The position numbers were made by a program, and so were the translations under genes. This document shows, piece by piece, positions 1 to 7,000 of a DNA stretch of 11,647 bases. Each line of letters opens with the position of its first letter. Within the stretch, counting starts at the first letter, position 1. Location: positions 1 to 11,647 of the forward strand of contig CAYNRA010000087.1 of NCBI GenBank assembly GCA_964399465.1, in the 5' to 3' direction. The notes below the pieces were generated by a model. That model did no database searches. It was given only the letters and a program-made list of their open reading frames with translations, and was not told the origin of the DNA. The stretch comes from CAYNRA01 sp964399465. GTDB taxonomy: Bacteria > Bacteroidota > Bacteroidia > Cytophagales > Spirosomataceae.

Positions 1-1848
1 CATCGCACCCGAATCAAACCAAACATCTATCAAATCTGTCTCTCTTGTCATTACTTCTTGAGAATCTGACACCAAGAAGACATCGTCCACGTAGGGGCGG
101 TGTAAGTCAAACTCTTCTGTGCCAAAAGATTCAATAAACGCCTTATTACTAGCAGATTGCTCGTCAGATAGAACTCCGGATTCAACTGCTTTGGTAGCGT
201 AATCAACCAATTCTTGCATCGAACCTATGCAAAGTTCTTCACCTTGTTCGCTCCGCCAGATAGGCAATGGAGTTCCCCAATAACGACTTCGTGACAAATT
301 CCAATCGACCAAATTTTCGAGCCAATTCCCAAAACGTCCGGTTCCGGTCGATTCTGGTTTCCAATTGATGGTCTGATTGAGTTCTACTAATTTATCTTTG
401 AGAGCTGTAGTACGAATAAACCAACTATCTAGCGGATAGTAAAGAACGGGTTTATCTGTTCTCCAGCAATGCGGGTACGAGTGGTCGTATCTTTGTACTT
501 GGAAGGCTCTGTTTTTTGTTTTTAACAAAATAGCGATGCGTTCATCAACGGATAAATACTTGTCGCGGCCTTGTTTTTGACGTTCTATTTCCTTTTCTTC
601 TTCGGAGAGATAGGCTTCTTTGACAAATTCACCTGCGAAGTCTGTCACTTCCTTAACGAAGCGACCACGTCTGTCAACAAGGGGCATTTCTTTCCCTGCT
701 TCGTCTTTGACCAAGATGGCAGGAATATCATTTTGCTGGGCAACCCGGAAGTCATCAGCTCCAAAAGTAGGTGCAGTATGTACCACGCCGGTACCGTCTT
801 CTGTCGTAACGAAATCACCAATAATTACGCGAAATGCCGGTTTTTCAGGTTGTACATACGGCAATAATTGCTCATAGGTAATTCCTTCTAAATCAGCACC
901 TTGGCAGGTATAGACGACTTGCCAAGGAAGTGTTTTTTTGTCGCTTGAAGCAAATCCTTCAAAATCTCCATCTTTTCCTTTGTCAGAGAAATACTTACCT
1001 ATTAAGTCTTGGGCGAGCAATACATAAACGGGTAAATAGGTATATGGATTGAATGTTTTTACAAGCGCATAGGTAATATTTTTGCCGACTGTAAGTGCTG
1101 CATTGGAAGGCAAAGTCCAGGGCGTAGTTGTCCAGGCAAGGATAAAAACCTCCGCATTTGTATCTTGTGTAGCATCAAAGAGTGGCTGGGACTTCGCTGA
1201 CTTTTCGACTTTAAACTGAGCCGTCATCGAAGTATCCTTTACATCTCTGTAACAGCCGGGTTGGTTCAGTTCGTGGGAAGAGAGCCCAGTTCCAGCAGCA
1301 GGTGAGTACGGCTGAATAGTATATCCTTTGTAAAGTAAGTTTTTATCGTAGAGTTTTTTTAACAGATGCCAGATACTTTCGATGTATTCATTTTTATAGG
1401 TGACATACGGATTTTCGAGATCCACCCAGTAGCCCATTTTTTCTGTCAATGAGTTCCATTGGTTCGTAAAACGCATGACAGTTTCGCGGCACTTTTTATT
1501 GTAATCAGCCACCGAGATAGACTTACCAATGTCTTCTTTGGTAATTCCGAGTTCTTTTTCGACTTGGAGTTCAATGGGTAAACCGTGCGTATCCCATCCA
1601 CCTTTCCGGTGAACCTGAAAACCTTGCAATGTTTTGTATCGGCAGAAAATATCTTTGATTGTACGCGCCATTACGTGGTGAATTCCAGGAGCACCGTTGG
1701 CAGAAGGAGGACCTTCATAGAAAGTAAACGTAGGTTTTCCTTCTCGGACTGTGATGGATTTTTCAAAAATGGCTTGCGTTTGCCAGAACGACAGGATTTC
1801 GTCGGCTACCTCCGCGTAATTGATGGATTTGTACTCTGGATATTTCAT
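1..1848 (-). CDS. ileS: Isoleucyl-tRNA synthetase, N-terminal 616 residues (partial, C-terminus off window)
   Basis: Cytoplasmic class I synthetase that charges tRNA-Ile. I translated the reverse complement from the ATG at 1848-1846; it stays open to base 1, giving 616 codons of an enzyme usually around 1,050-1,150 residues long. Visible landmarks are GPPSANGAPGIHH at about residues 46-58 (HIGH region, here G-I-H-H), GWDTHGLPIE at about 84-93, AWTTTPWTLPSN at about 238-249 leading into the CP1 editing domain, GTGVVHTAPTFGADD near 346-360 (editing pocket), SRSRYWGTPLPIW near 519-531 (return to the catalytic core) and DVWFDSG at the window edge. The KMSKS loop and anticodon-binding domain lie outside. 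The start is supported by a well-placed promoter and the A-rich leader before the ATG. It is separated from the upstream receptor operon by 126 bp and has its own promoter. The swapped GXHH signature is the odd point and suggests an IleRS2-type enzyme. Confidence 0.97.
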   Translation of the reverse strand, partial: MKYPEYKSINYAEVADEILSFWQTQAIFEKSITVREGKPTFTFYEGPPSANGAPGIHHVMARTIKDIFCRYKTLQGFQVHRKGGWDTHGLPIELQVEKELGITKEDIGKSISVADYNKKCRETVMRFTNQWNSLTEKMGYWVDLENPYVTYKNEYIESIWHLLKKLYDKNLLYKGYTIQPYSPAAGTGLSSHELNQPGCYRDVKDTSMTAQFKVEKSAKSQPLFDATQDTNAEVFILAWTTTPWTLPSNAALTVGKNITYALVKTFNPYTYLPVYVLLAQDLIGKYFSDKGKDGDFEGFASSDKKTLPWQVVYTCQGADLEGITYEQLLPYVQPEKPAFRVIIGDFVTTEDGTGVVHTAPTFGADDFRVAQQNDIPAILVKDEAGKEMPLVDRRGRFVKEVTDFAGEFVKEAYLSEEEKEIERQKQGRDKYLSVDERIAILLKTKNRAFQVQRYDHSYPHCWRTDKPVLYYPLDSWFIRTTALKDKLVELNQTINWKPESTGTGRFGNWLENLVDWNLSRSRYWGTPLPIWRSEQGEELCIGSMQELVDYATKAVESGVLSDEQSASNKAFIESFGTEEFDLHRPYVDDVFLVSDSQEVMTRETDLIDVWFDSGAM

Positions 1849-1911
1849 TTTAATATAAATGGAATCTGTTGCGTTACAGTTCAACTTGGTTTATTCGATA
1901 CAAATAAGCCG

Positions 1912-1919
1912 CAAAGATA
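1912..1919 (-). promoter_or_regulatory. Bacteroidota-type -7 promoter element for ileS
   Basis: On the minus strand these bases read TATCTTTG, an exact match to the Bacteroidota primary-sigma -7 consensus TAnnTTTG. It sits 63 nt upstream of the ileS ATG, which would give a 5' leader of roughly 55-60 nt. The -33 element is weak: a TTTG occurs upstream but only 12 nt away, closer than the usual spacing of about 19-21. The motif match is seen directly; its use as a promoter is inferred. Confidence 0.65.
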
Positions 1920-1950
1920 CACATTTACGCCCAAAGACGAATGAAGAATC

Positions 1951-1968
1951 CTTTAGTGGAAACCAAAG
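1951..1968 (-). terminator. Possible weak terminator hairpin after the receptor operon
   Basis: Read on the minus strand, CTTTGGT-TTCC-ACTAAAG forms a 7-bp stem (one G-U pair) with a 4-nt loop, starting 6 nt after the TAA stop of the STN-type receptor. The stem is better paired on this strand than on the other, which fits a role in the transcript. There is no clear U-tract after it, so it may be only a 3'-end stabiliser or a chance structure. Readthrough into ileS is possible. Confidence 0.3.
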
Positions 1969-1974
1969 AATAGC

Positions 1975-4485
1975 TTATTTTTTCGTAGAAATGTTGTACT
2001 TAACAAAGAATGATGGAATGATTCCAAATTGATGAATGGAGCGTATCTTCTCGTTTTCAATGACTCTGTACCACTCATTTTTGCGGTTATATACATTTTG
2101 TATCGAAAAATGCAGGGAAAAGGTAGAGGAAAAATGGTGACTCAAACCAACATCGAGGCGATGGTAAGGAGTTAAGGTATTGGCATTATACTCCAACGGA
2201 TTGACACTCCGGGGTGCATCTGCTTGAAAGGATTCCAAAATAAATGGACGTTGGATAGCAAAAACAAAGGTAGAGGAAATCGTCCATTGTTTCCAAGTGA
2301 AAGCATGCCAGGATTTCCATTCATGCTGCGGGATGTAGGGTGCGCGAAACCACGTATTGTCCGAAATACGAGGAAATGCAAAATAGGTTTGATTCCACGT
2401 ATAATCAAACTGGTTTTTAAGTTGCTGAGTATTCCATCTTAAAGCCATTTCCATGCCCCAACCTTTGCTTCTACCTATATCAAATGCAGGCGTCGTACTT
2501 GGTATATATTTGGGAATAAATTCTGTTAAATTGGTTTGCTTTTTTTGAAATACATGAAATAAGAAAGCTCCTTTTCGAAAATTGATTTCTGTATTGATGC
2601 CACTCATCTGAGCTTGCGCAACCTGAATATCTTTTCCATCTGCCAAAACCCAAATACCATTGAAATGCGACGGAATGGTTTGCAAAGCTAATTTGATTAA
2701 GGCTTGACTTTGGTGAGTATAAAATACGTTTCCGGACCATTTTTTTTTCTTCGCTTCTAATTGAAAACGAGGCTCTAAAACAGCTGCGGACGAAAGAGGG
2801 AAACGTGTTATTCTTATCCCTGTATCGAAAGACACATAAGGAGTAAAATGTAAGCGGGCATCTGTATATAAAATCGGGCTAACTAAATTTGTTTCTCTAT
2901 TTTCCACTCCATTTGTCAAAACCACCGTTGAATTGATAAACGCACTGTTGTAAAATTGCCCAATAAACCCTGATTGTAATTCAAAGCGATTATTACTTAA
3001 TTTATGTGCCGCTTCTACTTCAGCTACTTGATTCCTTGACGTGTAATTCCCAATACCAACAGCCCACTCAAGTCCGTTATTTCCTTGGAAAGTAGAATCA
3101 GAACTTTCTTGTTGGTTTTGAATAGTTTGTATATTCACAGACATACTTGTCTTCAAATAAGTACTTTGTGTGGGCGACCATTTTTTCATTACCTGCCAAC
3201 TTGCCCCTTTATTCTGCCAATGAATAAGATTTCCATATAGATAAGTGGCTGAAATAGTTGGTTTTGATACAAATTTATCCGCCGACTGAAAGTAAGTCCA
3301 CTTCATTGAAAAACGGGAATTCGCCTCAAAATTTAATGTCATTGTCGCATCATGAAAAGCAATTTTTTGCGCAATTTCATTGGGTAGAGTTAGTGTTCGA
3401 TGATTGACCAAATAATTCCCAAGCCTTGTTAAGTACGGAGAAGGGATATTTTTCTGAGCTGAAGCAACGATACTCCATTTTTTTCCCCACGTATGTTCCC
3501 ATGTTGCGCGTGACTGAAAAATACCGACAGACAATTGGACTTGATTTGCTATTTCTTTTTGCTTTTTGGATTCTAGCAAAAGTAAAGCGCCCAGTCGTCC
3601 TCCGAAACGAGCAGGAATAAACGATTTATCCAATGAAACTGCTCCTATTTGTTCTGTTGGAAGAAAACCCGTCGTTGTTAAGAAGTGTTCTGGTTGTATG
3701 AGTTGAATTTCGTCGTAAACAGTCATAGTCTGATTGGGAGTTGTACCCCGAACATACGCCCCGTTTGTAGGCTCAACGACGGGAGAAACACCTGGTATTA
3801 AACGTAAAAAATAAAGGATATCCGAACCAAATGGCTGAAATGGAATTTGCATCGCTTGTATTTCTTCCAACCTTATTTCGGAAACTGACCGAGGGAAATT
3901 TGCGTTAGTTGTTTTGATTTTTACCTCGGCTAATTCTGTAGGTGACGACTCCAAGTAAATCGTCGTATCTCCTTGTTGATAAGTCATTTGCAACTCAACT
4001 TGCCTATAGCCTAAACGTTTTAACTGGAGTATCAATTGGGGTTTTACACTATAAAAAGAAGCAAGACCTAGAGAATCTGTAAATGTAGATATATTTTCAC
4101 CTACTACCCAGGTTTCGGGTAAAGTGAATAACGAATCTTTGTCTAGAACCCGAACTTCGTAAACATATCTTTGTATATATACAGGTGTAATTTCTTTTTT
4201 TGCACTTGATTGCCTGCGTAGGGAAATCAAAAACACTGCCTGGTTATTTTTTTGAAATGTGAGCGGTGAATTAGCTAATATTTCTTCCAATTGTACATGA
4301 ACAGGTGCCGTTGGGTGCGTACTTGGTTGTACGAGCAGATTTGTCCATTTGGGCTCATAAATATAAAAAAAGGTGTGGTTTTTCTTTAATTCCGTAAGCG
4401 CCTTTTGCAAAGTCACTTGACCCCTAAGCGATGAAAATGAAAAAAAAAGTAGCAGGCAAACAAGTAGTCGCAGTATGAAGTACAT
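1975..4485 (-). CDS. STN-domain TonB-dependent receptor (FecA-like transducer), outer membrane
   Basis: An 836-residue outer-membrane receptor. A signal peptide covers about residues 1-23 (hydrophobic LLVCLLLFF, cut near RGQ). It is followed by an STN domain (about 24-90), a degenerate carboxypeptidase-regulatory-like beta-sandwich (about 107-190), a plug (about 200-305, with IPGVSP, YVRGTTPNQT and PARFGGR) and a 22-strand-type barrel to the C-terminus, ending in an aromatic-rich strand. STN domains let TonB receptors signal to a FecR protein, and a FecR gene lies 4 nt upstream, so a FecA/FecR-type transducer role is likely. The substrate is unknown: no SusD partner is present, and nothing in the sequence points to iron or glycan. 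It is paralogous to the divergent receptor at 9218, sharing the plug motifs and the YNR(K/R)NxWY C-terminal motif. It is the last gene of the cluster, and a small hairpin follows its stop. Confidence 0.93.
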   Translation of the reverse strand: MYFILRLLVCLLLFFSFSSLRGQVTLQKALTELKKNHTFFYIYEPKWTNLLVQPSTHPTAPVHVQLEEILANSPLTFQKNNQAVFLISLRRQSSAKKEITPVYIQRYVYEVRVLDKDSLFTLPETWVVGENISTFTDSLGLASFYSVKPQLILQLKRLGYRQVELQMTYQQGDTTIYLESSPTELAEVKIKTTNANFPRSVSEIRLEEIQAMQIPFQPFGSDILYFLRLIPGVSPVVEPTNGAYVRGTTPNQTMTVYDEIQLIQPEHFLTTTGFLPTEQIGAVSLDKSFIPARFGGRLGALLLLESKKQKEIANQVQLSVGIFQSRATWEHTWGKKWSIVASAQKNIPSPYLTRLGNYLVNHRTLTLPNEIAQKIAFHDATMTLNFEANSRFSMKWTYFQSADKFVSKPTISATYLYGNLIHWQNKGASWQVMKKWSPTQSTYLKTSMSVNIQTIQNQQESSDSTFQGNNGLEWAVGIGNYTSRNQVAEVEAAHKLSNNRFELQSGFIGQFYNSAFINSTVVLTNGVENRETNLVSPILYTDARLHFTPYVSFDTGIRITRFPLSSAAVLEPRFQLEAKKKKWSGNVFYTHQSQALIKLALQTIPSHFNGIWVLADGKDIQVAQAQMSGINTEINFRKGAFLFHVFQKKQTNLTEFIPKYIPSTTPAFDIGRSKGWGMEMALRWNTQQLKNQFDYTWNQTYFAFPRISDNTWFRAPYIPQHEWKSWHAFTWKQWTISSTFVFAIQRPFILESFQADAPRSVNPLEYNANTLTPYHRLDVGLSHHFSSTFSLHFSIQNVYNRKNEWYRVIENEKIRSIHQFGIIPSFFVKYNISTKK

Positions 4486-4489
4486 GATA

Positions 4490-5467
4490 TCATTTAGTTA
4501 AAGACAGTCGATATTCTTTTTCATTTTGTTTCTCCCATCTTATTCCCAAACCACCTGTAAGTATATCCAGTAATTCCGTTGGATTTTTAACAATAGGCAA
4601 AGAAGCCGAAATCATTCTATTGGAAACAGACGCATCTACTTTTATCTGAATAGAATAAATCGACTCAATTTCCTTTACGACCTCCTCTAAAGAAACATTT
4701 ATCCAATTAAATTCGCCTTTTGTCCAGTTGGGACTTTCCAATTTTCTGCCGCTATTTTTCTGCCAATTTCCTGTTTTATCTAGCTCAATTTGTTCGTTCT
4801 TTGTAAGGGTAATTTTCTTATTTAAGGTATGGGATAACAATACATGTACCTTTCCTTCATTTACATACACCCCTTTTTTCCAAGGTCGTGTAGCCACTTC
4901 AAATTGTGTTCCTACGACCTCAACTTCAAAGAATTGCGTCCGAACAACGAACGGTTTTTTCCCTTTATGCACCTTAAAATACCCTTGGCCTTCTAGCGAT
5001 CCGCCTCTTTTTGCGGAGAGCCATGGAAATTTCTTTTCTGTGAATCGGGCATTGGCATGAAGGGTAATTTCGGAACCGTCTGCCAAGGAAAATCGGCCAA
5101 TTTCACCGGCAGAGGTTTGATAAATTGTATTTATTTGTGCCAAATACATCCATAATCCCACTGAAACCGCCATGAAAATACTAGCAGCAACAGCCCAACG
5201 GTATTTTTTTCGCTGCACTTGAAATACAGATGAACCAAATGTAGCGCGTTCAAAACGTTCCCAAGCATCTTGCCCTTCTTGCGGAGAGACTTCGGGAGAA
5301 TCGTTTAAGGCCTTAGCAAGTAAAACCGCTTTTCGAAAATTCGACACCTCCATGGGATTTTCAGCTAAATATGTTTGCCAATACAGCATGACGGCATCCG
5401 AGGGTGAGTAAATATATTCTCGTAGTCGCGGGTCTTCGAGTAATTGTACTAATTTATTTTCTTCCAT
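4490..5467 (-). CDS. FecR-family anti-sigma/sigma regulator with DUF4974-type C-terminus
   Basis: Inner-membrane regulator that in this family links an outer-membrane transducer to an ECF sigma factor. With the start at 5467 it has 325 residues: a cytoplasmic N-terminal part (1-89, LRxYIYSPSDAVMLYWQTYL), one transmembrane helix (about 90-110), a periplasmic FecR domain (about 115-210, with AGEIGRFSLADGSEITLHA and VVGTQFEV) and a DUF4974/STN-like domain (about 256-322, NVSLEEVVKEIESIYSI and LTGGLGIRW). An in-frame ATG at 5515, 3 nt after the previous stop, would add MKRRRKLTALSSVFDK. I prefer 5467 because that extension is encoded almost entirely by a 37-nt perfect-arm hairpin, and because typical family members begin near this point with an acidic segment. 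Use of 5515 by translational coupling cannot be excluded. The gene overlaps nothing and is followed after 4 nt by the STN receptor. No ECF sigma gene is adjacent, which is unusual. Confidence 0.9.
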   Translation of the reverse strand: MEENKLVQLLEDPRLREYIYSPSDAVMLYWQTYLAENPMEVSNFRKAVLLAKALNDSPEVSPQEGQDAWERFERATFGSSVFQVQRKKYRWAVAASIFMAVSVGLWMYLAQINTIYQTSAGEIGRFSLADGSEITLHANARFTEKKFPWLSAKRGGSLEGQGYFKVHKGKKPFVVRTQFFEVEVVGTQFEVATRPWKKGVYVNEGKVHVLLSHTLNKKITLTKNEQIELDKTGNWQKNSGRKLESPNWTKGEFNWINVSLEEVVKEIESIYSIQIKVDASVSNRMISASLPIVKNPTELLDILTGGLGIRWEKQNEKEYRLSLTK

Positions 5468-5473
5468 TTTATC

Positions 5474-5512
5474 AAAAACGGAGGAAAGAGCTGTAAGCTT
5501 CCTCCTCCGTTT
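5474..5512 (-). terminator. Strong hairpin plus U-tract between propeller gene and fecR (terminator or attenuator)
   Basis: The arms AAACGGAGGA (5512-5503 on the minus strand) and TCCTCCGTTT (5485-5476) are perfect 10-bp complements. The stem continues through two G-U pairs and one A-C mismatch into AGCT/AGCT, closed by a 3-nt loop. On the opposite strand the inner pairs are mostly A-C mismatches, so the fold favours the minus-strand RNA. It ends in five Ts on that strand (5478-5474), the form of an intrinsic terminator. It lies between the propeller stop (5519) and the preferred fecR start (5467), and would split the cluster into a three-gene front part and a fecR-receptor back part by partial termination. 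The left arm also contains GGAGGAGG, a strong anti-16S-like sequence held in the stem. Confidence 0.6.
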
Positions 5513-5518
5513 CATTTA

Positions 5519-6976
5519 TTAGTTCTTATTTCCACTTTCTGTTGGATAGGCAAATTCACCATCCCCTGCTTCCACAAGTATAGTAGTTGTTACTGAAAAC
5601 TGTCCCACTTCATCGAGAATTGTCCGAATAATGGATTTATCTGACAGACGAATACGCCAAATATCCGCACTAAACTCGCCCTGTGCAGGTATATAAAGGT
5701 AGCCAAATTTAGAGATAGTACAAGGGCTGCTAGGTAAGTTTTCCAATTGGAGCTCGCCTTTTTTTACGCCTGAAAGCGCGTCGAAAATATGTACTTGCTT
5801 TTTTTCGTCCAAAAGTACCAATTCTGTTTTTCCAAGGAGTGGACTCCCGTACCAAGAAGTTGTATTTTGAAACGTCCATTTGATTTTTCCTGTTGCACTT
5901 TCAATGGCCATAACTTGTCCATTTTTTGTACTCACGTACAAATGACCATTTGCTGCCGTGGGACTACCCAGCGAAGATTCTTTCAAATCAAGTACCCATT
6001 TTTTTATTCCCGTTTGGATATCTACCGCATTTACCTTCTTATCTGTGGTAGAAAAATACAGAAGTCCTTCTTGAATGGTTGGACTACAGTCTTCGGAAAC
6101 GGCTGCGGGAGTTTGCCACAAAATAGTACCTGTCGTTTCGGACAAGGCAATTATTTCTTGTTTACTTACGATATAAATGACATCCTTATACCCCGTAGGT
6201 GCAGCATGAATGGGATTTTTTGTATCGAAACGCCATTTTTCATTGCCCGTTGATTTATCAAAAGCGTAAACAAAACCATCCAAAGCAGCTACCACAATAT
6301 GTTGAGATGTCATGAACGGAATTGCTCTCAAGCCATTGATTGTTTTTTTCCACTTCAATTCTCCATTCGACTTATCCACAACAAAAAAATCCTGAAATGT
6401 ATAAACTGCTACAATGTCTTTATCACCTGTCAAACCTATTAGTTTTTGACCAATTCCTAGGAAAAATTGAAAATTATAGCCCAACCATTCCAGTTGTCCA
6501 TTCACTTTATCTACAGTCGAGACCATTTGGGAAGTTGGAAATGGGTTAAGCACAAAATACATTCTCGCATCACCATTTGGAACTTCAATTTTTACTGTTT
6601 CAGAAAACTTACTTTTCAAGTTCTCTTTATTCTCTGCAAGCACACGAATGTAATACGTTCGATTAGGCAGAATACCCGTTTCAATGAACCATTCATTGTC
6701 TTTCACTTTTATTTCAGGAAAACCAGGTACGAGAGTTAAAAAGTCAGCTTGTTCGGATACGTATAATCGATAGCTATCCGCGTCTTTGACGGACTCCCAT
6801 TTTACATGTATCTCATTGGCTGGTGTCAGTTTGGCTTCTAATTGTCTGGGGACACCCACAGCATCTGACTGAATAAAGTTTTCAACCGATCCCGTCATGA
6901 AATCTTCTTGACAACTCCACAGCCCAATTAGCTGAAAAACAAGAACTATTTGTAGAAGAACAAGTATTTTTTTCAT
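5519..6976 (-). CDS. Lipoprotein with FN3 domain and PQQ-like (BamB-type) beta-propeller
   Basis: A 485-residue exported lipoprotein. A signal peptide with lipobox LWSC places the lipidated Cys at residue 22. The residues after it, QEDF, are acidic, resembling the surface-export signal of Bacteroidota lipoproteins (inference). A fibronectin type III-like domain covers about 44-134 (VKWESVKDADSYRLYVS, NRTYYIRVLAEN). A propeller covers about 137-460, built from PQQ-type repeats with the recurring pattern A-x-D/S-x-x-TG-x-x-x-W: GELKW, GNEKW, GTILW, GIKKW and GKIKW. The last repeat reads GVKKG, losing the Trp. The fold resembles BamB, and automatic annotation may use that name. However, BamB lacks an FN3 domain, and this gene sits in a receptor/FecR cluster, so a ligand-binding or scaffold role is more likely than beta-barrel assembly. 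It follows the S41 gene by 24 nt. Confidence 0.9.
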   Translation of the reverse strand: MKKILVLLQIVLVFQLIGLWSCQEDFMTGSVENFIQSDAVGVPRQLEAKLTPANEIHVKWESVKDADSYRLYVSEQADFLTLVPGFPEIKVKDNEWFIETGILPNRTYYIRVLAENKENLKSKFSETVKIEVPNGDARMYFVLNPFPTSQMVSTVDKVNGQLEWLGYNFQFFLGIGQKLIGLTGDKDIVAVYTFQDFFVVDKSNGELKWKKTINGLRAIPFMTSQHIVVAALDGFVYAFDKSTGNEKWRFDTKNPIHAAPTGYKDVIYIVSKQEIIALSETTGTILWQTPAAVSEDCSPTIQEGLLYFSTTDKKVNAVDIQTGIKKWVLDLKESSLGSPTAANGHLYVSTKNGQVMAIESATGKIKWTFQNTTSWYGSPLLGKTELVLLDEKKQVHIFDALSGVKKGELQLENLPSSPCTISKFGYLYIPAQGEFSADIWRIRLSDKSIIRTILDEVGQFSVTTTILVEAGDGEFAYPTESGNKN

Positions 6977-7000
6977 CTTGATTAAAAGAAAAATAATGAA

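Noticed and set aside
571..867. Plus-strand open frame of 98 codons.
   Set aside because: Wholly antisense to ileS, whose reading frame is continuous here with recognisable editing-domain motifs; no independent support.
2714..2724. A copy of TGAGTATAAAA, the core of the divergent-region motif, on the plus strand inside the STN receptor gene.
   Set aside because: It lies in coding sequence for YTHQS, antisense to the gene, with no plus-strand gene downstream. Most likely chance in AT-rich DNA.
4728..5060. Plus-strand open frame of 110 codons.
   Set aside because: Antisense to the conserved FecR domain; composition is that of a complementary-strand shadow and no start signal is seen.
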